Shown one piece after another: positions 1 to 7,908 of a stretch of 39,696 nucleotides of DNA (its first letter is position 1; every line of letters starts with the position of its first letter). The DNA comes from Phenylobacterium sp. GTDB lineage: Bacteria > Pseudomonadota > Alphaproteobacteria > Caulobacterales > Caulobacteraceae. Under the pieces are notes generated by a model that was given only the letters and a program-made list of their open reading frames with translations, searched no databases and was not told where the DNA came from. The stretch covers positions 1 to 39,696 of the forward strand of contig NZ_JAUSLW010000200.1 in assembly GCF_030645195.1 (NCBI RefSeq), read 5' to 3'. The position numbers were made by a program, and so were the translations under genes.

Positions 1-828
1 GCCCCAGGTGATGTTGGTGGGATGGTTGACGATCTCGCCCGACAGATCGTGGATCACGGGGACGACTTCAAGGCTTGGCGTGATGGCTACCACCTTGTTG
101 GCGGCCGGCAGGCAGACCCACAGGTTACCCTCGGCGTCCATGCCAACCCCGTCGGTGTAGCCGAGATCCTCCGCGGGCGGCCGCGGTTCCTCCTGCTGCA
201 GCTTGCCCAGCACCGGGCCGTAGCGTCGGCCGGGGCCCAGGGTGGCGCCCGGCAGAACCGGGAAGGCCATGACGTCGGCGCCGGTGGTCTCGGCGCAGTA
301 GAGGGTCTGCTCGTCCGCCGACAGCGCCATGCCGATGGGAAAATTCAGCCCCTCGCCGACGATGGAGGTCGCGCCGTTGGGGCGCACCACGAAGATGAAG
401 CCGTCGGCGCGTCCGTCCAGGGCCTGGGGCCAGGTCTCGGCATGGGTGGAGTTGGCGCACCAGATGTTCCCGGCGCGGTCCATCACCGGATAGTTGGCGC
501 TGGTGAGCCGCCTGCCGTCCACCTGCGCCACCAGGGTCTCATGCGCGCCTGTGGCGGGGTCGAAGCGCTGGAGAGGCCCCTCCTCCCGGTCATAGATGCC
601 GAAGTTGGCGATCAGGATGCGACCCTCGCGGTCCATGTTGATCCCATTGGGCGCGCCGCCCTTGGGACCCAGCCGCTTGAAGGAGCCGTCGGCGAAAATC
701 TCGGCCACCGCGCACTGGTGGTCCGAGGCGAAGACCCGGCCGTCCCTGCTCACGACGACATCCTCGGGACGGTCGATGCCGACCGCGACCTTGGTCAGGC
801 TCGCGGGCGCGATGGGGGTCAGGGGCAT
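1..828 (-). CDS. SMP-30/gluconolactonase-family protein (3' end outside window)
   Basis: This is a six-bladed beta-propeller lactonase or calcium-binding hydrolase of the SMP-30/gluconolactonase/LRE family. It reads 276 codons from the ATG at 826-828 and runs off the left edge, so the C-terminus is missing. The blade repeats are visible: RPEDVVVSRDGRVFASD near the N-terminus with E22 as the likely first metal ligand, GAPNGINMDREGRILIANFG carrying the conserved Asn, NFPIGMALSADEQTLYCAETT, and YTDGVGMDAEGNLWV with the catalytic-type Asp-Gly. No signal peptide is seen, so it is probably cytoplasmic. Family members open sugar or aromatic lactones; the substrate cannot be told from sequence. It is divergent from the gene at 951. 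The family call is firm and the substrate open. Confidence 0.88.
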   Translation of the reverse strand, partial: MPLTPIAPASLTKVAVGIDRPEDVVVSRDGRVFASDHQCAVAEIFADGSFKRLGPKGGAPNGINMDREGRILIANFGIYDREEGPLQRFDPATGAHETLVAQVDGRRLTSANYPVMDRAGNIWCANSTHAETWPQALDGRADGFIFVVRPNGATSIVGEGLNFPIGMALSADEQTLYCAETTGADVMAFPVLPGATLGPGRRYGPVLGKLQQEEPRPPAEDLGYTDGVGMDAEGNLWVCLPAANKVVAITPSLEVVPVIHDLSGEIVNHPTNITWG

Positions 829-950
829 GGGGTTTCCTCGGGCGTTCTTATCTTGCCCGAACTAGGCCCTGCGGCGACGCGTTCGACAAGTCGGCTTGCG
901 GCCTCCGCCGCCGCTCGCTAACACCGGGCCAGCAAAACCGGAGCCCGACC

Positions 951-1031
951 ATGGTCGCCATCTACACCATCCTCACCTTCCTCGTGGTGATCTTCGCCCT
1001 GAACCGCTTCGAGTTCGGCCGCTTCGACTGA
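951..1031 (+). CDS. 26-residue single-span membrane micropeptide
   Basis: A short ORF of 26 codons plus stop, starting MVAIYTILTFLVVIFAL and ending NRFEFGRFD. Residues 2-17 form one hydrophobic segment and the tail is aromatic and charged, the usual build of a small inner-membrane peptide. A GGAGC lies about 6 bases before the ATG. The stop is 10 bases before the start of the pteridine-reductase-like SDR at 1042, so the two are probably co-transcribed. I do not recognise a family. It could be a regulator of a membrane partner or a translated leader. The evidence is the hydrophobic pattern, the spacing and the ribosome-site-like sequence, so this stays a prediction. Confidence 0.55.
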   Translation: MVAIYTILTFLVVIFALNRFEFGRFD

Positions 1032-1041
1032 TCGATCGCGA

Positions 1042-1776
1042 ATGGCGACGACCCCTCGCGGCGCGGCCCTGGTCACCGGGGGCGCGCGACGTATCGGCCG
1101 GGCCCTGGTCCTGGCCTGCGCACGGGCGGGCTATGACGTCGCCATCCATTGCCGGGCCGTCGATGACGACGCCCAGGCCGCCGCGGCCGATGTCCGCAGC
1201 CTGGGCCGCAAGGCCTATCTCCATCCCTGCGACCTGCGCCAGGAGGCGGCCGCCGCCCCCATGGTGGGCGACGTCGAGGCCGAGCTTGGCCCCGTCACCC
1301 TGCTGGTGAACTGCGCCTCGGTGTTCGAGGAGGACAGCCTGGCCAGCCTGAACCGGGCCTCCTGGGACGCGCACATGGAGACCAATCTGCGCGCGCCGCT
1401 GGTCCTGGCCCAGGCCTTCGCCCGCCGGCTGCCGGCCGACCGCAGCGGCCTGATCGTCAACATCCTGGACCAGAGGGTGCTGGCGCCGGGCGCGGACTTC
1501 TTTTCCTACACCCTGTCGAAGACCGCGCTGTGGACCGCCACCAAGATGCTGGCCCAGGCGCTGGCGCCGCGCATCCGGGTCAACGGCATCGGACCGGGCC
1601 CGACGCTCGCCTCCATCCACCAGGACGCGGCCGCCTTCGCCGCCGAGGTCGCCGCCACCCCGCTGGCCCACGCCGTCGATCCGGCCGAGATAGGCCAGGC
1701 CCTGGCCTATCTGATTGACGCAAGGTCGGTGACGGGCCAGATGATCGCTGTCGATTCCGGTCAGCACCTGACCTGA
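1042..1776 (+). CDS. SDR oxidoreductase, pteridine reductase / FolM-like
   Basis: A 244-residue short-chain dehydrogenase with an unusual active site. The nucleotide motif is TGGARRIG at residues 12-19, which is TGxxxRxG rather than the common TGxxxGxG. The catalytic pair is Y156 and K160 (YTLSK), and the residue 13 before the tyrosine is D143 instead of serine. Arg in the glycine motif and Asp at Tyr-13 are the hallmarks of PTR1-type pteridine reductases, which reduce dihydropterins or dihydrofolate with NADPH; FolM of E. coli is a relative. The next gene, 11 bases on, is folB of the dihydropterin branch, which fits. The likely role is dihydromonapterin or dihydrofolate reduction in the cytoplasm. 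The substrate is inferred. Confidence 0.85.
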   Translation: MATTPRGAALVTGGARRIGRALVLACARAGYDVAIHCRAVDDDAQAAAADVRSLGRKAYLHPCDLRQEAAAAPMVGDVEAELGPVTLLVNCASVFEEDSLASLNRASWDAHMETNLRAPLVLAQAFARRLPADRSGLIVNILDQRVLAPGADFFSYTLSKTALWTATKMLAQALAPRIRVNGIGPGPTLASIHQDAAAFAAEVAATPLAHAVDPAEIGQALAYLIDARSVTGQMIAVDSGQHLT

Positions 1777-1787
1777 AGGAGCATTGC

Positions 1788-2207
1788 TTGGCCCTGTCGC
1801 CGATCCAGGAGATTCCCGCCGAAACTCAAGCCCAACCCGTGGCCCACGGCCGCATCGTCATGACCAAGATCTTCGTCACGGGACTGAAGATCGACGCCGA
1901 GATCGGCGTCTATTCCCACGAGAAGGGAAAGTCCCAGCCCCTCGTCGTCGACGTGGAGCTGGATGTCCCGGCCGCCGGCGCCGAGAAGCTGAGCGACACC
2001 GTCAATTACGAGATGGTCGGAGAGGCCGCGCGGTCGATCGCCGCCGAGGGCCATATCGGCCTGGTGGAGGCCTTCGCCGAGCGCCTGGCGCGCGCCTGCC
2101 TGCTCGATCCGCGGGTGACGCGGGCGCGGGTCCGGGTGGAGAAGCCCCTGGCGCTCGCCCCCCACGCCGCGGCGGCGGGCGTCGAAATCACGGTCGTCCG
2201 CGGCTAA
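1788..2207 (+). CDS. folB: dihydroneopterin aldolase
   Basis: FolB cleaves 7,8-dihydroneopterin to 6-hydroxymethyl-dihydropterin and glycolaldehyde in folate synthesis. Recognisable segments are GLKIDAEIGVYSHEK (family GixxxxGvyxxE region), the substrate-site block NYEMVGEAARSI, HIGLVEAFAERLA, and the C-terminal VEKPLALAPHAAAAGVEI with the conserved lysine. The start chosen is the TTG at 1788, because AAGGAG at 1776-1781 sits 6 bases upstream; this gives 139 residues. The ATG at 1860 would give a 115-residue protein closer to the family's usual 118-125, so the N-terminal 24 residues are uncertain. The ribosome site overlaps the stop of the pteridine-reductase-like gene, indicating coupled expression. 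Confidence 0.9.
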   Translation: MALSPIQEIPAETQAQPVAHGRIVMTKIFVTGLKIDAEIGVYSHEKGKSQPLVVDVELDVPAAGAEKLSDTVNYEMVGEAARSIAAEGHIGLVEAFAERLARACLLDPRVTRARVRVEKPLALAPHAAAAGVEITVVRG

Positions 2208-2210
2208 GCC

Positions 2211-2720
2211 ATGGCCATCTCCCACAGCGCCCGGCTCTCGCCCCTGCAGGGTGAGACCGTCTGGACGCTGGAGGACGGCGAGATCGTCGAGCGGCGGGGC
2301 AAGCGCGAGCGGCGCTACAGCCTTTCCAAGCTCAAGAGCCTGCGCAGCGCGGAAGGCGGGGCGATCCTGACCTTCGCCCGCGGGCGGCTGACCATCCCGG
2401 CGATGAGCTACAGCGCCGGCCTGCGGCCGGAGAACCGCGCGACCTCCTTCAGCGCCTTCATCGGGGCGGTGGCCGGGACCGCGGCGGTGACCACACCCGG
2501 CGCGCGGTTCCGCAACGCCGGGACGCCGCTGGCCGAACCGCTGATCTGGGCCATCGGCCTGCTGGGCGCGGGCGCCGTGGCCCTGCTGCTGTTCGCCGCC
2601 ACGGCCGGCGCCTGGACGCTGGGCGTGGCGCTGGCCGCCCGCCTGGTCTTCGTCCTGATCCTGGCGGCCGGCGCCCTGCCGTGGCTGGACCGGAGCCCCG
2701 GAAAGATGGACGCGAATTAA
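2211..2720 (+). CDS. hypothetical two-span membrane protein
   Basis: A 169-residue protein of unknown family. Residues 1-75 look like a small beta-rich domain (ETVWTLEDGEIVERRG, YSLSKLKSLR, AILTFARGRLTIPAM) that resembles a PH-like fold in pattern only. After a linker come two hydrophobic segments at about 108-130 and 133-157. It starts 4 bases after the folB stop, so it belongs to the same operon as the micropeptide, the pteridine-reductase-like SDR and folB. No function can be given. Confidence 0.7.
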   Translation: MAISHSARLSPLQGETVWTLEDGEIVERRGKRERRYSLSKLKSLRSAEGGAILTFARGRLTIPAMSYSAGLRPENRATSFSAFIGAVAGTAAVTTPGARFRNAGTPLAEPLIWAIGLLGAGAVALLLFAATAGAWTLGVALAARLVFVLILAAGALPWLDRSPGKMDAN

Positions 2721-2782
2721 ACTGGCGCGGGCGCAAAACAGGGCCACATGATCTTCTGAGACGAGACGAAGAGGAGCCCGTC

Positions 2783-3187
2783 ATGAGTGATCGCGTGGAA
2801 ATCGGCAGTTCCGGCCTGGCCGAGGACAAGACCCTGCCGGTGGTGTCCTATGTGCTTTACCTGCTGACCTTCGCCAGCGGGTTCACCGTGTTCATCGGGC
2901 TGATCATCGCCTATGCGAACCGCGCCACGGCGGGCCCGAAGATGGAGAGCCACTACACCTTCCTGATCCGCACCTTCTGGCTGACCATCGCCTGGGCGAT
3001 CATCGGGGGCCTGCTGGTCCTGTTCGGCGGGGTGTTCTCGCTGATCCTGGTGGGGGTGCCGTTCCTGATGCTCGGCTTCTTCATCTGCGGGGCGGTGGGA
3101 ATCTGGTTCGCGGTCCGCTGCGTGCTGGGCCTGATGTACCTGTCGCGGGACGAGGCCTATCCCCGCCCCCTGAACTGGCTGATTTAG
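2783..3187 (+). CDS. DUF4870-type (COG3671) membrane protein
   Basis: A 134-residue integral membrane protein. GAGGAG at 2771-2776 is well placed before the ATG. Residues 17-40, 60-80 and 85-118 are hydrophobic spans; the pattern (VVSYVLYLLTFASGF, then IGLIIAYANR, SHYTFLIRTFWLTIAW) is that of the DUF4870/COG3671 family of small Tic20-like proteins, whose function is unknown. It has its own ribosome site 62 bases after the preceding membrane-protein gene and is followed by a 10-bp stem hairpin, so it probably ends the transcription unit. Confidence 0.78.
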   Translation: MSDRVEIGSSGLAEDKTLPVVSYVLYLLTFASGFTVFIGLIIAYANRATAGPKMESHYTFLIRTFWLTIAWAIIGGLLVLFGGVFSLILVGVPFLMLGFFICGAVGIWFAVRCVLGLMYLSRDEAYPRPLNWLI

Positions 3188-3196
3188 AGGCAGATT

Positions 3197-3224
3197 CCGC
3201 GCGCTTCGCCCAAGAAGCGCGCGG
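3197..3224. terminator. 10-bp perfect hairpin after DUF4870 gene
   Basis: CCGCGCGCTT at 3197-3206 and AAGCGCGCGG at 3215-3224 are perfect complements around an 8-base loop, starting 10 bases after the stop codon. There is no T run on either side, so this is a stable hairpin that may end or protect the transcript, not a textbook intrinsic terminator. Confidence 0.45.
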
Positions 3225-3334
3225 ATCGGCGCCATCGCCTCCCCTGCGGGTTGCATCGCCTCGACGCCCGCCGCCCCGGGTCCCGAACCTTCACCGGTCG
3301 GCGCCGGGGGGGGCGAACGGCCGGGGGAATTCGT

Positions 3335-4333
3335 ATGCTGGGTCGGATCATCGGGATGCTGCTGGGGCTGGCGCTCGGAGGCGTCGCCTACGCCATTCTC
3401 ACTCCGGGCGGGCTGGAGGGGCGAATTCCCCCGATCCCGCTGGGGGCCTTCGAGACCCTGCGGATGTTCGTGGCCGCCGCCTGCGCGGGCCTGGGCGTCC
3501 TGCTGTTCATCGCCGCCCTGATGCCCAAGGGCCCGAGCGGCCCCTCCGGCGGCAAGAAGCGCCGCAAGGGCGGTCCCCCGGTCACCGTCGATTTCACCGC
3601 CGACCCGGCGCCGGCGCCCAGCCACGACCATGGCTCCACCCACGCCCGCCACGAACCGGAGGCCACCCTGGTCGCCGAGGCGCCTGAGCCGGTGGCCGAG
3701 CCGCCGGCGGCGGAGCCGGTCCCCGAACCGGAGGTCCACTCCGGCGCGCCGCCCGGGGCCCCGGGAGCCTTCGCCGAGGCCAGGCGAGCGCTCCACGACC
3801 ACACCAGGGCCGAACGCTGGTCAGAAGCCGCCGACATCGTCCGGCGGCTTTCGTCGTTGGCGGGGGACGATGGCGAGCGGCGCGTCGCCGCCCAGGACGC
3901 CGGGGACTTCGCCCGCGCCCAAGGCCTGACCGACCAGGCCGCCGAGGCCTATGACGAGGCGCTGGGCCTGGCCCGCCAGATCGGCGATCCGGCGGCGCTG
4001 GCCGACGCGCTCACCAATGTCGGGGACGTGGCCTATGAGGAGCACCGGCTGGACGGGGCGGTGGAGGCCTATGAGGAGGCGCTGGCCCTGCGCCGCGGCC
4101 TCGTCGAGGCCCGGCCATCGGACGTCGGCGCCAAGCGGGCCCTGACGCTCGCCCTCGAACGCCTGGCCGACGCCCGCGAGGACCGCGGGCATCGGGTCCG
4201 CGCGCTCGATCTCTACCGGGAGAGCCTGGACATCTCCGGCGCCCTGGCCTCGGCCGACCCCGTCGCCTACGGCGAGGACCTGGCGGTCACCCGGCGCCGG
4301 CTGGCGGAGCTTGAGGCGAAGGTTTCGGTCTAG
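3335..4333 (+). CDS. TPR-repeat protein with two N-terminal membrane spans
   Basis: A 332-residue protein. Two hydrophobic spans lie at about 1-22 and 43-63, followed by a basic KKRRK patch and a Pro/Glu/Ala-rich linker at about 85-145. Residues 145-325 are helical repeats with TPR character, for example AEAYDEALGLARQIGDP and GAVEAYEEALALRRGL, with a later unit at RALDLYRESLDISGAL. A membrane-anchored cytoplasmic scaffold is the plausible role; the partner is unknown. The ATG at 3335 is used because the spans begin there and a GGGGGAA precedes it. Its TAG stop shares the tetranucleotide CTAG (4330-4333) with the stop of the convergent ilvE. Confidence 0.78.
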   Translation: MLGRIIGMLLGLALGGVAYAILTPGGLEGRIPPIPLGAFETLRMFVAAACAGLGVLLFIAALMPKGPSGPSGGKKRRKGGPPVTVDFTADPAPAPSHDHGSTHARHEPEATLVAEAPEPVAEPPAAEPVPEPEVHSGAPPGAPGAFAEARRALHDHTRAERWSEAADIVRRLSSLAGDDGERRVAAQDAGDFARAQGLTDQAAEAYDEALGLARQIGDPAALADALTNVGDVAYEEHRLDGAVEAYEEALALRRGLVEARPSDVGAKRALTLALERLADAREDRGHRVRALDLYRESLDISGALASADPVAYGEDLAVTRRRLAELEAKVSV

Positions 4334-5217
4334 GCCGCCACCAGCTCGCGGCGGACCATGCGGGCGTAGTCGTCCATCAGGGTCAGGGACAGCTTGCCCG
4401 GGGTGAATTTGTACTCGCCGATCTCGGAGACCGGGGTCACCTCGGCGGCCGTCCCCACCACGAAGCATTCGGTGAAGGTGGAGAGCTCCTCCGGCTTGAT
4501 GTGCCGCTCGACGATCTCCACGCCCTTGGAGCGGGCGAGCGCGATCACCGACTGGCGGGTGAGGCCGTTCAGGAAGCAGTCGGGGGTGGGGGTGTGGAGC
4601 ACCCCGTCCTTGACGAAGAAGACGTTGGAGCCGGTGCTCTCGGCCACATAGCCACGATAGTCGAGCATCATGGCGTCGGTGTAGCCGGCCTTCTCCGCGG
4701 CGTGCTTGGAGATGGTGCAGATCATGTAGAGGCCCGTCGCCTTGGCGTGGACCGGCTCGGTCTCCGGCGAGGGACGCTTGTACTTGGCCCAGCACATGCG
4801 GATGCCCTTGGCGCGTTCCTCGGGCTTGAAGTAGCTCGGCCAGTCCCAGACGGCGATGGCCACGTGGATCTTGGTGTTCTGCGCCGAGACCCCGATCATT
4901 TCCGAGCCGCGCCAGGCGATGGGGCGCAGATAGGCGTCGGTCAGGCCGTTCTTGGCGCAGGTGTCCTTGCAGGCCTGATCGATCTCGGCCACCGTGAACG
5001 GGATTTCGAAGTCGAGGATCTCCGCCGACTTGAACAGACGCTGCGTATGCTCGGTCAGCTTGTAGATCTCCCCGCCGTACATCCGCTCGCCTTCGAACAC
5101 CGCCGAGGCGTAATGGAGCCCATGGGTCAGTACGTGCACCTTCGCCTCGCGCCAGGGCGTGAACTGGCCGTCGAGCCAGATCCATCCGTCGCGGTCGTCG
5201 AAGGGAACGAGAGACAT
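4330..5217 (-). CDS. ilvE: branched-chain amino-acid aminotransferase
   Basis: A 295-residue fold-type IV PLP enzyme that makes or degrades Leu, Ile and Val with 2-oxoglutarate/glutamate. The class IV features are THGLHYASAVFEGER near residues 31-45, the PLP lysine K159 in VHAKATG, YRGYVAESTGSNVFFVKDG with the PLP-binding Glu, and the C-terminal GTAAEVTPV phosphate-binding segment. Length fits the family. The ATG at 5215-5217 follows a GGAGG about 9 bases upstream; an in-frame start further out (5280) has no support. It is divergent from the marR gene with only 77 bases between the starts, so the promoters must overlap or abut. Confidence 0.94.
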   Translation of the reverse strand: MSLVPFDDRDGWIWLDGQFTPWREAKVHVLTHGLHYASAVFEGERMYGGEIYKLTEHTQRLFKSAEILDFEIPFTVAEIDQACKDTCAKNGLTDAYLRPIAWRGSEMIGVSAQNTKIHVAIAVWDWPSYFKPEERAKGIRMCWAKYKRPSPETEPVHAKATGLYMICTISKHAAEKAGYTDAMMLDYRGYVAESTGSNVFFVKDGVLHTPTPDCFLNGLTRQSVIALARSKGVEIVERHIKPEELSTFTECFVVGTAAEVTPVSEIGEYKFTPGKLSLTLMDDYARMVRRELVAA

Positions 5218-5294
5218 GGGAAGGAGACCTCCTATGGGGAACGCCTCCTTACAAACCCCCGCGCCTGCGACGTCAAACAAAATGGGACAGGCCG

Positions 5295-5774
5295 ATGAGC
5301 GCCGTGGCCGATCCGAGACTGGTGCTGCGCGACGAGGAGCTGGACGCGGGCCTTGAGCTGATGATGCTGGCGGAGGCCTCGCTGTGGGCGGCGGTGGACG
5401 CCGGCCTGGAGGCCGAGGACGCGGGGCTGGGCCGCTCCCACTGGCGGGCGGCCTTCCTGCTGAAGCGCCGGCCGGGCCTGGGAGTCCAGGAGCTGGCCCA
5501 CATCACCAGCCTGTCCAAGCAGGCCGCCAGCCGGGTGCTGAGCGACCTGGAGGCCAAGGGCCTGGCGGAAAAAGCCCAAGGCGAGCTGGACGGCCGCCGC
5601 CGGGCGGTGAGCCTGACGGCGGCCGGCGCGGCCTTCGAGGGCCGCATCGCCGAGCGGCTGCGCGGCCAGCTGGCGCGGGCCTATCGCACGGGCGGACTGG
5701 ACGGGGTGACCGGAACGCGGCGTATCCTGGCCGCGCTCGCCGGCGGGCGCACCAAGACAGGGACTTTGGGCTGA
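5295..5774 (+). CDS. MarR-family transcriptional regulator (PetP-like)
   Basis: A 159-residue winged-helix regulator. Helix-turn-helix residues cover about 55-90 (GVQELAHITSLSKQAASRVL, then SDLEAKGLAEK) and the wing carries GELDGRRRAVSLT, where Asp-Gly-Arg-Arg matches the MarR wing DxR. It is translationally coupled to an OmpR-type response regulator (TGATG junction). A MarR gene directly before an OmpR-class regulator is the petP-petR arrangement known upstream of petABC in Rhodobacter capsulatus; here petABC lies about 21 kb away. It may control this operon and the divergent ilvE region. The ligand is unknown. Confidence 0.85.
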   Translation: MSAVADPRLVLRDEELDAGLELMMLAEASLWAAVDAGLEAEDAGLGRSHWRAAFLLKRRPGLGVQELAHITSLSKQAASRVLSDLEAKGLAEKAQGELDGRRRAVSLTAAGAAFEGRIAERLRGQLARAYRTGGLDGVTGTRRILAALAGGRTKTGTLG

Positions 5775-6487
5775 TGGCGATGACCGAGACCCAGGCCGGG
5801 GAACGCCACCTGCTGGTGGTGGACGACGACGACCGCATCCGCGAGCTCTTGAAGGAATACCTGGCCCGAGCCGGCTTCCGGGTCACCGCCGCGCCCGGCG
5901 GGGCCGCGGCGCGCAAGCTGATGGAGACGCTCGACTTCGACCTGGCGGTGTTCGACGTGATGATGCCCGGCGAGGACGGGTTCTCTCTGACCAAGTGGCT
6001 GAGGGAGCGCAAGGGGACGGCCGGGCGCACCCCGGTGCTGATGCTGACGGCCCGCGGCCTGCCGGAGGACCGGATCGAGGGGCTGAAGCTCGGGGCCGAC
6101 GACTATCTGAACAAGCCCTTCGAACCCGAGGAGCTGCTGTTGCGCATCGAGGCGATCCTGCGCCGGGCCCAAGGGCGGCCGGGGTCGACCGCAAACGGGG
6201 CGATATCGCTGGGGCGCTGCAGGTTCGACCTGGAGCGCGGGGAGCTCACCTGCGACGGCGCGCCGGTGCGGCTGACCGAGGCCGAGGTGGCGCTGCTCAA
6301 GCGTCTGGCCCGCAGTCCGCACGAGCCGGTGGACCGGCTGGAGCTGGCCCGCGAGACGGTGGACCCCTCCGGCCGGGCGGTGGACGTGCAGGTCACCCGC
6401 CTGCGCCGCAAGATCGAGACCGATCCCAAGACCCCGCGCTACCTGCAGACCGTGCGCGGGGTGGGCTATCTGCTGGCGCCCGACTGA
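5774..6487 (+). CDS. OmpR/PhoB-type response regulator (PetR-like)
   Basis: A 237-residue two-component regulator. The receiver domain (about 12-130) has the acidic cluster VVDDDDR, phospho-acceptor D61 in VFDVMMPGEDG, the conserved Thr in LMLTARG and Lys in LNKPFEPEE. The C-terminal winged helix (about 145-235) contains LTEAEVALLKRLA, VDVQVTRLRRKIE and TVRGVGYLLAPD, the OmpR-class signature. The ATG at 5774 overlaps the marR stop by one base; a second ATG at 5780 is possible. Its stop overlaps the kinase start in the same way. OmpR-class proteins bind direct repeats about 10-12 bp apart, and such an array lies just past the kinase gene at 7842-7885. Confidence 0.95.
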   Translation: MAMTETQAGERHLLVVDDDDRIRELLKEYLARAGFRVTAAPGGAAARKLMETLDFDLAVFDVMMPGEDGFSLTKWLRERKGTAGRTPVLMLTARGLPEDRIEGLKLGADDYLNKPFEPEELLLRIEAILRRAQGRPGSTANGAISLGRCRFDLERGELTCDGAPVRLTEAEVALLKRLARSPHEPVDRLELARETVDPSGRAVDVQVTRLRRKIETDPKTPRYLQTVRGVGYLLAPD

Positions 6488-7833
6488 TGCGCCTGCGCCT
6501 CTCGCCGGTCCGGATGCAGCGGCTGATCAAGCGCAGCCTGCCCACCACCCTGTTCGGCCGCTCCCTGCTGATCATCATCCTGCCGGTGGCCCTGATGCAG
6601 GTGGCCGTCACCTGGGTGTTCTTCGACGCCCACTGGCAGGCGGTGACCAGCCGGCTGTCGGAGGGCCTGGCCGGCGACGTGGCCTGGGCGGTGGAGAGCT
6701 ATCAGGACGACCCCACCCCCGAGAGCTTCGCCCGCATCGCCGACCGGGCCGAGCGGTCGATGAGCCTGTCCCTGGCCTTCCAGACCGGCCGCACCCTGCC
6801 GGTCAGCCGCCGGCCCGCCCTGTTCGCCGTGGTGGACCGCTCCCTGGAGAAGGCCCTGGCCGGCCGGATCGACGCCCCCTTCTGGTTCGATACGACCCGC
6901 TACCCCGCCTATGTCGACATCCGGGTGCAGACCCTCCAGGGGGTGATGCGGGTGCTGGCGCCGCGGGACCGGGCCATCGCCACCCAGGGCCACATCTTCG
7001 TCCTCTGGATGACGGTGGCGACCCTGCTGCTCACCGCCATCTCCATCCTGTTCATCCGCAACCAGGTGCGCGCCATCGAGCGGCTGGCCTCGGCGGCCGA
7101 CGACTTCGGGCGCGGGGTGGAGGTTCCGTTCTTCAAGCCCACGGGGGCGCGAGAGGTGCGGCAGGCGGCCCAGGCCTTCCTGGCCATGAAGGCGCGCATC
7201 CAGCGGCATCTGGACCAGCGCACCGCCCTACTGGCCTCCGTCAGCCACGACCTGCGCACCCCGCTCACCCGCCTGAAGCTGGAACTGGCGCTGGCCGAGC
7301 CCACCAAGCGGACCGGGGAGATGAAGCGCGATCTCTCCGAGATGGAGCACATGATCGACGAATACCTGGCCTTCGCCCGCGGCGAGGGGGGCGAGGGCGT
7401 GGAGAGCGTGCGGCTGCGCAGCCTGATCGAGGAGGTCAGCGAAGGCGCGGTGCGGGCCGGCGCCCAGGTCAGCGTCACCGCCGAGGCCGAACTGACCGCC
7501 AGCGTGCGGCCCAATGCGCTCAAGCGAGCGCTCTCCAACCTGGTGATGAACGCCGCCGTCCATGGGGAGCACATCGTCGTCAACGCCCAGGCCCGGACCG
7601 GCGGCGGGGTGGAGATCACGGTGGACGACGACGGGCCGGGCATTCCCGAGAACCGCTACGAGGAGGCCTTCAAGGCCTTCAGCCGCCTGGACGAGGCCCG
7701 CAACCAGAACGACAAGGGGGTGGGCCTGGGCCTGGCCATCGCCCGCGACGTCGCCCGCGGCCATGGCGGGGACGTGACCCTGGCCCGCTCGCCGATGGGT
7801 GGGCTTCGCGCCATCGTCAGACTGCCAGGATAG
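6487..7833 (+). CDS. sensor histidine kinase, EnvZ-like
   Basis: A 448-residue inner-membrane kinase. Spans lie near residues 22-45 and 170-195 with a periplasmic sensor between them, followed by a HAMP-like linker (IRNQVRAIERLASAADDF), a dimerisation helix with H254 in SVSHDLRTPLTRLKLEL, and an ATPase domain with NLVMNAAVHG (N box), DDDGPGIP (G1) and GVGLGLAIARDVARGHGG (G2). It starts at the ATG overlapping the regulator stop by one base, so marR, regulator and kinase form one translationally coupled operon. The cognate partner is the preceding regulator. The signal is unknown. Confidence 0.95.
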   Translation: MRLRLSPVRMQRLIKRSLPTTLFGRSLLIIILPVALMQVAVTWVFFDAHWQAVTSRLSEGLAGDVAWAVESYQDDPTPESFARIADRAERSMSLSLAFQTGRTLPVSRRPALFAVVDRSLEKALAGRIDAPFWFDTTRYPAYVDIRVQTLQGVMRVLAPRDRAIATQGHIFVLWMTVATLLLTAISILFIRNQVRAIERLASAADDFGRGVEVPFFKPTGAREVRQAAQAFLAMKARIQRHLDQRTALLASVSHDLRTPLTRLKLELALAEPTKRTGEMKRDLSEMEHMIDEYLAFARGEGGEGVESVRLRSLIEEVSEGAVRAGAQVSVTAEAELTASVRPNALKRALSNLVMNAAVHGEHIVVNAQARTGGGVEITVDDDGPGIPENRYEEAFKAFSRLDEARNQNDKGVGLGLAIARDVARGHGGDVTLARSPMGGLRAIVRLPG

Positions 7834-7841
7834 AGTCTTGG

Positions 7842-7885
7842 GTTCAGAGCGCTGTTCAGCCTCCGTTCAGGCGGTCATGGTTCAG
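7842..7885 (+). promoter_or_regulatory. four GTTCAG direct repeats, candidate OmpR-class operator
   Basis: GTTCAG occurs at 7842, 7854, 7865 and 7880, all in the same orientation, giving steps of 12, 11 and 15 bases. The array begins 8 bases after the kinase stop and ends 24 bases before the ATG of the DUF2147 gene. Direct hexamers one helical turn apart are what OmpR/PhoB-class regulators bind, and such a regulator is encoded two genes upstream. Assignment to that regulator is inference. Confidence 0.55.
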
Positions 7886-7908
7886 CTGGGAAATACGGAG
7901 ACACCGCC

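Noticed and set aside
125..460. Long antisense frames, often arginine/glycine/proline rich, through the lactonase and many other genes
   Set aside because: These are shadows caused by high GC content in the third codon position. Their translations lack domain character while the opposite strand gives recognisable families.
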